This document shows positions 8,072-16,141 of a DNA stretch of 64,000 bases, one piece after another. The DNA lies in assembly GCF_029223485.1 (NCBI RefSeq), contig NZ_JARHTP010000012.1:186001-250000 (forward strand), written 5' to 3'. The stretch is from Streptomyces coacervatus. GTDB taxonomy: Bacteria; Actinomycetota; Actinomycetes; Streptomycetales; Streptomycetaceae. The notes under the pieces were generated by a model. That model was not told the DNA's origin. It worked only from the letters and a program-made list of their open reading frames with translations, and searched no databases. A program made the position numbers and the translations under genes. The stretch's first letter is position 1. Every line of letters starts with the position of its first letter.

Positions 8072-8304
8072 AGGTCGGCGGATACGTGTGGCTGCGCGGA
8101 CACGGCAGCAAACCGTTGCGCGACACGCACGGTGAGGCGATCGCGTTCCGCGTCACTGACTCCAAAGCCCTTGTCGGCCACGGCACTTGGTATCAGGTGC
8201 GCACCGCTCACCGCGCGGCGCAGGACATCTTCGGCGGCTGGCACACCGGTCTGGCCCTCATCCCCGTCTCCCTGGCCGAACTCGCAGAAGGACCCCGCCA
8301 GTGA
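8068..8304 (+). CDS. Small SH3-like hypothetical protein (78 aa)
   Basis: The ATG at 8068 overlaps the previous stop and has GGAGG just upstream. The sequence (KVGGYVWLRGHGSKPLRDT, later GTWYQVRTAHRA and LALIPVSLAEL) looks like a small beta-barrel, and the WYQVRTA strand resembles WEYQVRAA in the first half of the preceding protein, suggesting relatedness. The function is unknown. Its stop overlaps the GTG of the DUF3560 gene. Confidence 0.55.
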   Translation: MKVGGYVWLRGHGSKPLRDTHGEAIAFRVTDSKALVGHGTWYQVRTAHRAAQDIFGGWHTGLALIPVSLAELAEGPRQ

Positions 8305-9293
8305 CCATCGAGATCATCCATTCACGCAGCGAAGGAACGCTCATCGAGGGCAGCGCGAAGGGTGATGGCGTCTACGAAATCGTTCGCCGGCACGGCTTCC
8401 GCTACATGCCCTCCATCGGTCAGCTCGGCATCCGGCAGTCCCGCGACCGCGCCGCGAAGACCTGGTACATCAACGCGGCCGCGGCCGCCCTGCGCGAGGC
8501 CGGCTTCGAGGTCAACGTGACGATCGACGAGAGCAACCGGCGTAGTTTCGCGGAAGCCGAGGCGGATCGCGTCGAGCGCGCTGAGGGGCGGGCCGAGCGG
8601 TTCAGCGGCTACGCCGACAATGCCGCGAACCGCTCCGAGTCCGCGTACCAGCACGGCCACCAGGTCGCCGACGGCATCCCCATGGGGCAGCCGATTTTGG
8701 TCGGCCACCACTCCGAACGACGCGCCCGCCGCGATGTCGAACGCATCGACCACGCGATGCGGACCAGCATCAGCGAAAGCGAGAAGGCTTCGTACTGGTC
8801 CGGACGCCAGAGGGCGGCCGAAGGATACGAGCAGTTCCGTAAGGCGCCGCGGCGGACTCTGCGCCGCATCGAAAGGCTCCAGGCCGACCTGCGGCGCGTT
8901 CAGAGGCGGCAGCGCGAGGAGTCGGCTGAGGGCTCCGGCCGGGACGTGACCAATCAGGAGCTCGTGATCCGGCACGAGGAGCTCACCGAGGAAATCGCCT
9001 ACTGGGAGGCGGTCATCGCCGAGGCCGAGAAGAACGGCTTCAAGGTGTGGTCCAAGGCCGACTTCAAGAAGGGTGACTTCGTCCGCCGGGGCAAGACCTG
9101 GTTCGAAGTCCTGCGCGTGAACGCCAAGTCGGTGACCATCCCGCACATCCACAACGGCATTGGCGGGGGTGTCGTACGCGCCTCGGACAACAAGCTCGAC
9201 GGCTGGACGTGGCTGCTCACCTACGACGAGGTGTTCGGACGCCGTAGCGCCGAGGAGATGGAAGCCGCGCTCGCCGCCTCCACCACCGAGTAA
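8301..9293 (+). CDS. DUF3560 domain protein (330 aa)
   Basis: The start is GTG 8301, overlapping the upstream stop. The middle of the protein (ERFSGYADNAANRSE, GIPMGQPILVGHHSERRARRD, ESEKASYWSGRQ) is diagnostic of DUF3560, a family carried by actinobacterial plasmids and phages. A long charged coiled-coil (about 190-260) and a C-terminal SH3-like part (GDFVRRGKTWFEVLRVN) follow. The N-terminal 60 residues contain an RRHGFRYMPSIG segment common to this family. The biochemical role is unknown. It closes the P2 transcription unit; P3 begins 28 bases after the stop. Confidence 0.78.
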   Translation: MTIEIIHSRSEGTLIEGSAKGDGVYEIVRRHGFRYMPSIGQLGIRQSRDRAAKTWYINAAAAALREAGFEVNVTIDESNRRSFAEAEADRVERAEGRAERFSGYADNAANRSESAYQHGHQVADGIPMGQPILVGHHSERRARRDVERIDHAMRTSISESEKASYWSGRQRAAEGYEQFRKAPRRTLRRIERLQADLRRVQRRQREESAEGSGRDVTNQELVIRHEELTEEIAYWEAVIAEAEKNGFKVWSKADFKKGDFVRRGKTWFEVLRVNAKSVTIPHIHNGIGGGVVRASDNKLDGWTWLLTYDEVFGRRSAEEMEAALAASTTE

Positions 9294-9320
9294 CCCCCCT
9301 CCTGGCCTGGCCTTTCGCAG

Positions 9321-9348
9321 TTGACCCCACCCCTAACCATAGTAGAAT
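9321..9348 (+). promoter_or_regulatory. Repeated promoter P3 of the mobile element
   Basis: TTGACC (9321-9326), a 16-base spacer and TAGAAT (9343-9348) in the shared CCATAGTAGAAT context. The 19 bases before the -35 begin CTGGCCTGG, related to the CTGACCTGCA of P2 and P5. A perfect 13-bp hairpin follows almost at the expected transcription start. Confidence 0.85.
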
Positions 9349-9358
9349 GACTACTAAC

Positions 9359-9394
9359 AAGGGGGTGCTGGACAGGTTTCACCAGCACCCCCTT
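9359..9394 (+). promoter_or_regulatory. 13-bp leader hairpin downstream of P3
   Basis: AAGGGGGTGCTGG (9359-9371) pairs exactly with CCAGCACCCCCTT (9382-9394) across a 10-base loop. It begins about 11 bases after the -10, so it would form the 5' end of the transcript. It could be a stabilising 5' stem-loop, an early terminator or an operator overlapping the start site. Confidence 0.72.
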
Positions 9395-9464
9395 CACCAT
9401 GCCCACAGCCGTCCGCTCACCGCAATCGCCGGATACGGAACGGCACTTACGAAGAAAGCACTCC

Positions 9465-10259
9465 ATGCCCTACGACACTCAGCTCGTCGCTCCAGACCTG
9501 CTCACGCTCTCCGAGCAGACCGCCGCCGCGCTCGGATCGGAATGGGCCGTGACCGGGCTGCTCGGCACGGCGATCGTGACCCACCCCCTCGGCCTGCGCT
9601 GCAGCCTCCAGACCCGTGACGGCCTGCTCAGCGTCAGCGCCTTCGTCTCCCAGGACAGCGAGCCACGCCATCCCGCCAAACCGTTCACCGCGACCACTCC
9701 GATGGAGAACGCGAGCGGCCAGAAGGTCGCCGAGCTGATCCACAGCCACGTCTTGCCCCACTTCGGACGCCGCGACGCCCTCGCGGCACTGCGGCTGCTG
9801 AGCCTCCCGCTGCGCGATGCCCGGCTGCCCGCCATGGCGGAAGGAACAACCGCACGCTCAGAGCTCGCGCTGGAGGGCGGGGACAGCACCAACCCGTCCC
9901 TCCGCATCCAAATCCGCTCACCACGCCCCGGCGCCGTGAGCGTGAACGTTCAGATGAACCGGCTCACCGCCGAGCAGGCCATCCGATGCGGGCGCACTGC
10001 GCTGACCAGGCCCCCGTCCCACCTCGAAGGCGAAGCAGACCCCTTCCCGCCGGAGGTACGCGCAGTCCTCGACGCCCTCCCCGAAATCAACGGTGCACCG
10101 CCGCGGGACGGATTCACGAACCTTTACCCGACACACGGACCGCTCGAGATCCTCCACGACGCGAACGCCGCCGAACCGGGCGCGCCCTTCTCCCTGCGTA
10201 CCAGCGACACCTCCATCGCCGCCGCGTACGCCGTCCTGCGCGCCTACACCGCCGCATGA
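9465..10259 (+). CDS. Hypothetical protein (264 aa)
   Basis: This is the first gene behind P3; ATG 9465 is preferred over an upstream in-frame ATG at 9399 because only it lies beyond the leader hairpin and follows GAAGAAA. The protein is soluble, alternating beta-rich stretches (IVTHPLGLRCSLQTRDGLLSV; LRIQIRSPRPGAVSVNVQM) with helices. No family is recognised. The stop overlaps the next start (ATGA). Confidence 0.58.
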   Translation: MPYDTQLVAPDLLTLSEQTAAALGSEWAVTGLLGTAIVTHPLGLRCSLQTRDGLLSVSAFVSQDSEPRHPAKPFTATTPMENASGQKVAELIHSHVLPHFGRRDALAALRLLSLPLRDARLPAMAEGTTARSELALEGGDSTNPSLRIQIRSPRPGAVSVNVQMNRLTAEQAIRCGRTALTRPPSHLEGEADPFPPEVRAVLDALPEINGAPPRDGFTNLYPTHGPLEILHDANAAEPGAPFSLRTSDTSIAAAYAVLRAYTAA

Positions 10260-10804
10260 TCCGGCCCGGGGACACGGCGACCGTGATCAGCAAGACACCC
10301 CTGACGGGCACCGTCGACGGAGCCATAGGTGATGAGCTCGGCACCTATCTTTCCGGGCTGGGCCCCACGCTCCGCAACGTCACCTCCGCCGCCCTCGCTG
10401 TCGCCCGCATCGACGAGCTCGGCTGGGCGCCGCTCGGCGGGTATCCGGGCAGCGACGTGTTGTGGCCCGTCGCCTGCCTGATGTGCGGCAAGAGCGTCCT
10501 GCGCTTCTACAGCCATCTGCGCCGTGCGCGCCCCGCGATGCGCCATCGCGGTTGCGTCCCGCAGGGCCAGCACTCGTATCTGCTCACGGCGCTGTCCGCG
10601 CACATCGCAGATACCTGCCCGTGCCGGCGGGGACACGCCACCACCGTGGACGACGTGGCCCAGGCCTTCGAGGGCCTGCAGCGCGCCGTCCGCAGGGACG
10701 ACCACGGCCAGGTCGTCGCCCGCGTGAGGGCTCTCACCGGCCCCTGCCCCGCCACAGCAGCCCGCGCTGGCGCCATCCGCGCCCTCCAGAGCGCATCGAA
10801 GTAA
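10256..10804 (+). CDS. Hypothetical Cys-rich protein, possible zinc binder (182 aa)
   Basis: It is translationally coupled to the preceding gene. Cysteines occur as CLMCGKS near residue 72, RGCVPQG near 100 and CPCRRGH near 122, a spacing that could bind one zinc ion. The N-terminus reads as a small beta start (RPGDTATVISKTPLTG). No family is recognised. Zinc binding is inferred from the Cys/His pattern only. Confidence 0.52.
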   Translation: MIRPGDTATVISKTPLTGTVDGAIGDELGTYLSGLGPTLRNVTSAALAVARIDELGWAPLGGYPGSDVLWPVACLMCGKSVLRFYSHLRRARPAMRHRGCVPQGQHSYLLTALSAHIADTCPCRRGHATTVDDVAQAFEGLQRAVRRDDHGQVVARVRALTGPCPATAARAGAIRALQSASK

Positions 10805-10830
10805 CCACTACAGAACAGGAGTTGCCTCAC

Positions 10831-11301
10831 ATGAGTGAGTACGAGCGCGGTGATCGCGTCGCCGTCCTCTATCTGTCGAAGGCGAACGGAACGTGCCTGG
10901 CGTACAACCGCACCGTCATCGACGTCGAACCGCACGCTGAGCACGGCCAGCGCGTCTGGGTGAACATGCCGCACGACGCCTCGGTCGGCAGTCCGCACGA
11001 CTTCTTCGCCGACGACAGCGAGGGCATCTGGCCCATGGAGGACGAGCCTGTCGAAGACCAGCTCCCCGTGCGGCTGGCCGCGAACCTCGACTGGTACATC
11101 GCGGCTGCCGCACCCGACTCCAGCCGCCTGACGTGGCCGTCAGGCCGGGGGCACCTGCCGGTCCGGGTTCCCTTCGCCGACAAGGCCCGCGCCCTGCACG
11201 CCCGCATGGCCTGCCACTACCTCCACCAACTGCGCGCCGTCGACCCGCGCGCTTTCGAGAACTGGGTGGCCCAGCACAAGGCCACGCCGGTGCCCCAGTA
11301 G
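10831..11301 (+). CDS. Hypothetical protein (156 aa)
   Basis: The ATG at 10831 follows ACAGGAG by about nine bases. The N-terminal half resembles a small beta-barrel binding domain (YERGDRVAVLYLSKANG, VIDVEPHAEHGQRVWVNM). The C-terminal half is helical (KARALHARMACHYLHQLRAVD). No recognised family; lies in the P3 unit. Confidence 0.55.
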   Translation: MSEYERGDRVAVLYLSKANGTCLAYNRTVIDVEPHAEHGQRVWVNMPHDASVGSPHDFFADDSEGIWPMEDEPVEDQLPVRLAANLDWYIAAAAPDSSRLTWPSGRGHLPVRVPFADKARALHARMACHYLHQLRAVDPRAFENWVAQHKATPVPQ

Positions 11302-11363
11302 ACGTGCCGTCCGAACACCAGCACCAGACAGAACAGCGCGACCAGCAAGGAGAAAGAAAGCAC

Positions 11364-11933
11364 ATGCGGGGCCTATGGGAAGTGACGTACACGCACCCGG
11401 AGCACACCAGGACGACGTGGAACTATCTGATTCCCGTGTGGGACGCTCGGACGGAGGCCGCAGCTCGGGAGCGCGCCCAGGCGAAGCACGATGCGAACGC
11501 AGCCCACTTCGGGGCGCGGATACAGGCGGACGACACCTCTGAACTTGAGGTGCTGAACGTGATGTTCAAGCCTGCGGTGCTCTCACGTGAGCGGGCGGCG
11601 GCCTGGATCGCGCTGCAGCAGAACGGGGCGATCACCGAGCGGGGATGGCTGCTGTCGTACGAGCGCGGAGAGCGCCGTCGTGACGAGGCGTGGCGCACCG
11701 AGGTTGGCGAGCTGCACATGAGTCTGCGTGAACGCGTCCACGGTTTCGGGGAGTCGGTCGCCGAGATCCTGCAGTCGCCGGAGGCGGCAGCGTCGGCGGC
11801 CTGGGCCGTCGAGGCGCACACCGACCGCTTCGGGCGGGTGTGGTGGGACAGGGTCCGGGCCGAGATCCATAAGGCGGGGCTGTCCTGGCTGTGGCAGACC
11901 CCGTACGGCATGACCTGGATCGATCAGGCATAA
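11364..11933 (+). CDS. Hypothetical protein (189 aa)
   Basis: AAGGAG precedes ATG 11364 by about 11 bases. The protein begins MRGLWEVTYTHPEHTRTTW and contains a long helical middle (ARTEAAARERAQAKHDANA) and a tryptophan-rich end (WWDRVRAEIHKAGLSWLW). No family is recognised. It is the last gene before promoter P4. Confidence 0.55.
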   Translation: MRGLWEVTYTHPEHTRTTWNYLIPVWDARTEAAARERAQAKHDANAAHFGARIQADDTSELEVLNVMFKPAVLSRERAAAWIALQQNGAITERGWLLSYERGERRRDEAWRTEVGELHMSLRERVHGFGESVAEILQSPEAAASAAWAVEAHTDRFGRVWWDRVRAEIHKAGLSWLWQTPYGMTWIDQA

Positions 11934-11960
11934 CCCCCCTCCTGAGCTGGGCATCCGTGG

Positions 11961-11988
11961 TTGACCCCTACCCCAACCATAGTAGAAT
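11961..11988 (+). promoter_or_regulatory. Repeated promoter P4 of the mobile element
   Basis: TTGACC (11961-11966), 16-base spacer, TAGAAT (11983-11988), context CCATAGTAGAATTAAC. It is nearly identical to P3 and P5 and drives the methyltransferase-like gene at 12112. Confidence 0.85.
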
Positions 11989-12046
11989 TAACTATCGAGG
12001 GGGCGGGGGGGAAAGCCCGGACCCCGCAAGAAGCACCCTCATCGCC

Positions 12047-12074
12047 GCGACCCGCCCCGCCCGGGGCGGGTCGC
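12047..12074 (+). promoter_or_regulatory. 13-bp GC-rich leader hairpin downstream of P4
   Basis: GCGACCCGCCCCG (12047-12059) and CGGGGCGGGTCGC (12062-12074) are exact complements separated by two bases, followed by CTTAT. It sits in the 5' leader 37 bases before the start codon, so it could act as an attenuator or a roadblock terminator as well as a stability element. Confidence 0.68.
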
Positions 12075-12111
12075 CTTATACCCAACCCCACCCACGGAAG
12101 GCGGCTACGCC

Positions 12112-13191
12112 GTGACCCAGCAACTCGACCTGTTCGCAGAGATCACCGCCGACCCCGAGCCGATACCCGCCACCTTCACCGCGGCACCGAAGCCCGCACG
12201 CTCCGCCCATTCGGCGACACCACCGAAGCTGGCGTCGCCTGCCGGACCTTCCGCTCCGCACGTCCGGCAGGCGTCTCGCCCGCACCCTGTGCGCGATCCG
12301 CACCGGCGCGCGTTGGAGATCGGCGAAGCAGTGGCCGAGCGGTGGCACAACCGGCACGGCGGCACGGCTATCGAGGTGCCGATTGGCGTCGTTGCCGCCC
12401 TCGCACTCATCCGCCAGAAGGACCCGAACGGCCCGGACCTCAAGATGCAGATCCTCACCCAGGACGGCCCGCAGCTGATCGAGATGCTGCGCGAGATCTG
12501 GTCGATGCACTGGATGTACCGCCCCGACCTGATCGAACGTGCGCGGATCCTCCATGAGTGGCTGAACGACGAGGTCGACGAGTACCGCATTCAGGCGGTG
12601 CGGGCTGTCGCCGAAACAGCTTTGAAGCGCGGCCTGTTCGACCTGACCGCCCACGAGGACCCGTTCCTGCGCTCGGCAACGGACGTCCTGTCGCCCGTGA
12701 TGATGTGCCTGCGCTCGCACGGCGCCCGGCAGGGGCTCGGCGAGTATCACACCCCGGCGCCGGTGGCCGATGCCATGGCCGACATGCTTGCCGCCGGGCA
12801 GGTCATGGACATCAGCCTCGCGGTCGACGCTCCGCGCGGCGGCGAGCACATCCACGATCCGTGCGCCGGCAGCGGAGGGCTACTGCGCTCGGCCGCCCAG
12901 CACCTTCGCGAACGCGGGCACGATCCTGCGGACTTCCAGTGGTCGATGGTCGACATCGACCAGATCGCCGCCGCGTGTTGCGCTGTGAACGCGATGGTCT
13001 GGGAGCTCGGCCCGCGGGTGACCGTGGCGTGCGCGGACACACTGGCCAATCCGAATGCCGTCACGGATGCAATGAAGGAGGCGCGCACCGTCTTCGAACA
13101 CCGCGACGAGGTGCTGGGCAAGGCACGAATCATCGCCGCCGTGCGCCAGGCCGAGCGCCTGATAGAGCAGGCCCTCTCGCCAGCAGCGTAG
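12112..13191 (+). CDS. N6-adenine methyltransferase-like protein with beta-clamp motif
   Basis: The 359-residue protein starts at GTG 12112 behind GGAAGG. Residues about 203-310 resemble HsdM/type I N6-methylase folds: LGEYHTPAPVADAMADM, then motif I DPCAGSGGLLRS that would bind S-adenosylmethionine, then the acidic VDIDQ. The catalytic (N/D)PP(Y/F) tetrapeptide expected after DTLANP is not present, so activity is doubtful. Residues 3-8 read QQLDLF, a close match to the beta sliding-clamp consensus QL(S/D)LF, suggesting tethering to replication forks. It could be a degenerate anti-restriction or replication-associated methylase. Confidence 0.66.
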   Translation: MTQQLDLFAEITADPEPIPATFTAAPKPARSAHSATPPKLASPAGPSAPHVRQASRPHPVRDPHRRALEIGEAVAERWHNRHGGTAIEVPIGVVAALALIRQKDPNGPDLKMQILTQDGPQLIEMLREIWSMHWMYRPDLIERARILHEWLNDEVDEYRIQAVRAVAETALKRGLFDLTAHEDPFLRSATDVLSPVMMCLRSHGARQGLGEYHTPAPVADAMADMLAAGQVMDISLAVDAPRGGEHIHDPCAGSGGLLRSAAQHLRERGHDPADFQWSMVDIDQIAAACCAVNAMVWELGPRVTVACADTLANPNAVTDAMKEARTVFEHRDEVLGKARIIAAVRQAERLIEQALSPAA

Positions 13192-13223
13192 CCCCGCCCC
13201 CCTTCTGACCTGCATAGACGTAG

Positions 13224-13251
13224 TTGACCCACCCCTCATACATAGTAGAAT
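13224..13251 (+). promoter_or_regulatory. Repeated promoter P5 of the mobile element
   Basis: TTGACC (13224-13229), 16-base spacer, TAGAAT (13246-13251) within ACATAGTAGAATTAAC. CTGACCTGCA at 13205-13214 is 19 bases before the -35, as in P2. A short TGAGG/CCTCA inverted repeat follows. It drives the genes from 13305 onward, including the ParB-like protein. Confidence 0.84.
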
Positions 13252-13304
13252 TAACTTAGAAGTTGAGGGGGCCACCTCACCGACCACACGCCAGAAAGGC
13301 CGTC

Positions 13305-13676
13305 ATGCCCGACACCGTTCACGCCCTGCTCGTCGCCACCGACGGCACGATCACCGACCTGCAGGTGAGCACCAACGACAACTCCCAACGTGCGCAGATC
13401 CAACAGGCACTCGGCGACTACGCCGAGGCCCTGCGCTACGTACGCCGCCCGGACGGCTCGCACACCGTCGCCCTCGCAGCCGAAACCCGCGACGGCCAGC
13501 CCCCGAACCTGTGCGCGGCCATCGCCTTGCACTTCCTCCTCGGCGAGAGCCTGATCGCCGACATTCAAGGTCCCGTGATCTTCGTGGGCTTCAACCGGCA
13601 AGGCGCCCTCACCAGCCTGACCGAGGACGCCGTGCGCACCATCCGCACCGCCTCCGCCATCCCCGCCGTCCGCTGA
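13305..13676 (+). CDS. DUF3846-like hypothetical protein (123 aa)
   Basis: The ATG at 13305 follows AGAAAGG. The arrangement of an N-terminal strand (VHALLVATDGTITDLQV), a central PNLCAAIALHFLL segment where the DUF3846 family has a conserved Asn-Ala patch, and a closing strand pair (IQGPVIFVGFNRQGALTSL) resembles that family, which is common in actinophages and has no known function. The assignment is by pattern only. Confidence 0.5.
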   Translation: MPDTVHALLVATDGTITDLQVSTNDNSQRAQIQQALGDYAEALRYVRRPDGSHTVALAAETRDGQPPNLCAAIALHFLLGESLIADIQGPVIFVGFNRQGALTSLTEDAVRTIRTASAIPAVR

Positions 13677-13738
13677 ATCCCCGCCCGGCAACCCTCAACA
13701 CCCTTTGCCTGAACGCCTCTTGAAGCAGGAGCACTCTC

Positions 13739-14356
13739 TTGAGCAGCACAACCATCGCCGAGCTCGAGGCCGTAGACCTCACCGACCCGGAGTCGGCGGA
13801 CTCCGAGGCACCGGAGCCGGCCGTTCTCAGCGAGGTCGACCTCTACCTGCTGGGCAAGCCCATCGCCGAGGCCCTCGCCGACGGATGGAGCGAGGTCCCT
13901 GAGGACCACCCGGCGGGCTTCGCGGACAGGTCGATCCGCCTCGTCCACCCCGACGGCCGGTCCATCGGCATCCGGCACCTGTGGCAGGGCCGGGCCGTGC
14001 AGACCTTCGCCGTCGGCGGCCCCGCCCACGAGCAGGCGGCAGACGCCGATGGTGCGGCCGGTGAGAACACCCAGCTGCCCAAGGGGGTGCGGTACAGCAC
14101 CGGGGTCCGCTTCACCACGGCCTCGCCGCTGGAGGAGATCCTCACCGCGATCCGCACCGTGCTGCTGCCCGCCTTCGACGGGACTCGACTACGGCTGCGT
14201 GCCAACGGCACGCCGATCCCTCCCGCCGTCCAGCCTCCGGCCGAAGACAGCACCGACGCCCCTGCCGCGAAGGCCAAGACCAAGCCGAAGAGCACAGCTC
14301 ACCGCTCCACCTCGGCCAAGCGCACGACCAGGCGCCGCACCCCGGCAGCCGCCTGA
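13739..14356 (+). CDS. Hypothetical protein with Lys/Arg-rich tail (205 aa)
   Basis: A TTG start at 13739 is supported by AGGAG seven bases upstream. The N-terminus is acidic, the middle (DRSIRLVHPDGRSIGIRHLW) is a compact beta segment, and the last 40 residues are a basic Lys/Arg/Ser/Thr/Ala-rich tail resembling histone-like or nucleoid-binding tails. The tail suggests nucleic-acid binding; no family is recognised. Confidence 0.55.
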   Translation: MSSTTIAELEAVDLTDPESADSEAPEPAVLSEVDLYLLGKPIAEALADGWSEVPEDHPAGFADRSIRLVHPDGRSIGIRHLWQGRAVQTFAVGGPAHEQAADADGAAGENTQLPKGVRYSTGVRFTTASPLEEILTAIRTVLLPAFDGTRLRLRANGTPIPPAVQPPAEDSTDAPAAKAKTKPKSTAHRSTSAKRTTRRRTPAAA

Positions 14357-14428
14357 ACCCGACCCCGCACCACATCAGGCGGGCGCACTTCATCTCGCGC
14401 CCGCCCCATCACGTGAAAGACCACCACC

Positions 14429-16051
14429 ATGAGCACCACCACCGCCGCACGCCCGGAAGCCGTCGAGGGATTCGTCGGCCGCTTCGTCTGGGTCGATCCC
14501 CACGACCTTGTTGTCGACCCGTACAACCACCGCAAGGACCGCGCCGAGACGGACGGCGAGGACACCACCCAGCCCGACCCTGAACTCCAGGCCAGCGTCG
14601 ATGAACTCGGTGTCCTCACGCCGCTCGTCCTGCGCTCGCAGGAAGGCGAACATGAGGGAAAGCTCGGGATCATCTTCGGGCAGCGCCGCAACAACGCGGC
14701 CCTGGCCGCCGCGAAGAAGGCCCGGGCGAAAAAGAAGCCGTACCGGCTCGTTCCCGCGATCGTCCGAGACGACCTTGCAGGGGTGGACGATGCGGCGCTG
14801 ACGGTGTCGTTCATCGAGAACAAGCACCGCCGCCAGGCCACCGTCCGCGACGACATCGAAGCCGCCCGTCAGCTCTCCCTCATGAACATCCCCAAGGCCC
14901 GCAAGGTGCGCAACGCGCGCGCCATGGGCTTCAAGCCTGCCGAGCTCGGCGCCGCCAGCAAGGCCGCCCAACTATCCGACGCGTCGCTCGCCGAGGCGAT
15001 CGAGGAAGACTTCAACCTCATCGAACTGGCCGAGTTCCAGGAAGTCGAAAGCGTCGAGGACGCTCTGTGGACCCTGACGCGGGCCAAGGCGCGTGACCAG
15101 CGGGAGAACAACACCAAGCGCGGCCACTGGAAGCACGCCCTTGCCGGCCTGCGCGCCGAGAAGAAACTCACCGACAAGTGCGCCCAGCAGGCCGCCGAGC
15201 TGACCGCCGCGGAGGTCACGGTCGTCGACTGGCGCTGGAACTGGTCCGCCACCAGCACGAGGCCGCTCACCGACCTCCTCACCGATGACGGCGCCCCGCA
15301 GACCTCGCAGACCCACCACGCCTGCCCCGGTCACGCTTCGTGCGTCTCCCCGAACGACGCCGAGGTGATCTGGCTGTGCACCGCCTGGCACCGCCACGGC
15401 CACCCGCTCACCACCGAGGCCGCCCAGAAGGACACCGCCCAGGCAGGCCCGGACAAGGAGGCGGCCAAAGCGGAGCGGCGCCTGGTCATCGCGAACAACA
15501 AGGCGTGGAGGCAGGCCCGCGAGGTCCGCGCGGACTTCATCAAGGACCTGTGCCAGCAGCCCGAGGCGAGCACCCGCGTGTGGCCGCTGATCCTCTCGAT
15601 GATCACCGGCACCAGCTACGCGTACGAGAACTACGTCAGCCGTAAGAGGACCGACCTGACCGCACGCTTCCTCGGCGTCGAGGACCCCAACGAGGGCAAC
15701 AGTCAGTGGACTCGGGTGGGCGACCCGTTCGGCGCGGTCATCTCACGCACCAGCCCGGCGCGCTCCTGGAGGGTCCTGCTCGCCCATGTCGCTGGCGCCT
15801 ACGAGGTGGAGCACATGGACGACGCCGCCTGGCGCAACCGCATCAATGAGCAGACCGTCGCGTGGCTGACGTTCCTGCAAGCGGAGGGCTACGCGCTGAG
15901 CACCGTCGAAGCGGAGACCGTGGCCAAGGGCCGCGCCCAGCAGGAGGAAGAGAAGGCGGGCGCTCGGGAGGACGACGAGCCCGAGCAGAACGAGGACACC
16001 GAGGACCTTGAGGACAGCCAGGAGCACGAGCCGATTGCGGCCGCAGCCTGA
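14429..16051 (+). CDS. ParB/Srx-domain protein (540 aa)
   Basis: Residues 15-140 carry the ParB-type N-terminal fold: VDPHDLVVDPYNHRKDR, then LQASVDELGVLTPLVLRS, then IIFGQRRNNAALAA and ENKHRRQ. These correspond to the CTP-binding and clamp-forming region of ParB-like proteins. A central helix-turn-helix-like region follows, then a Cys/His patch (HHACPGHASCV near 295), and the protein ends in a long acidic tail. The length is much greater than chromosomal ParB and resembles ParB-like proteins of Streptomyces plasmids and phages. Likely roles are partitioning or transcriptional and nuclease functions; no parA is visible in the window. Confidence 0.72.
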   Translation: MSTTTAARPEAVEGFVGRFVWVDPHDLVVDPYNHRKDRAETDGEDTTQPDPELQASVDELGVLTPLVLRSQEGEHEGKLGIIFGQRRNNAALAAAKKARAKKKPYRLVPAIVRDDLAGVDDAALTVSFIENKHRRQATVRDDIEAARQLSLMNIPKARKVRNARAMGFKPAELGAASKAAQLSDASLAEAIEEDFNLIELAEFQEVESVEDALWTLTRAKARDQRENNTKRGHWKHALAGLRAEKKLTDKCAQQAAELTAAEVTVVDWRWNWSATSTRPLTDLLTDDGAPQTSQTHHACPGHASCVSPNDAEVIWLCTAWHRHGHPLTTEAAQKDTAQAGPDKEAAKAERRLVIANNKAWRQAREVRADFIKDLCQQPEASTRVWPLILSMITGTSYAYENYVSRKRTDLTARFLGVEDPNEGNSQWTRVGDPFGAVISRTSPARSWRVLLAHVAGAYEVEHMDDAAWRNRINEQTVAWLTFLQAEGYALSTVEAETVAKGRAQQEEEKAGAREDDEPEQNEDTEDLEDSQEHEPIAAAA

Positions 16052-16141
16052 CGTCCTGCGGCGGGAGGCTCCCGCCACGGGCCTCCCGCCGGCCTCCAGC
16101 CCACCGTCCTCCTCTTCCCACCGCTTCGAAGGAACCGCTCC

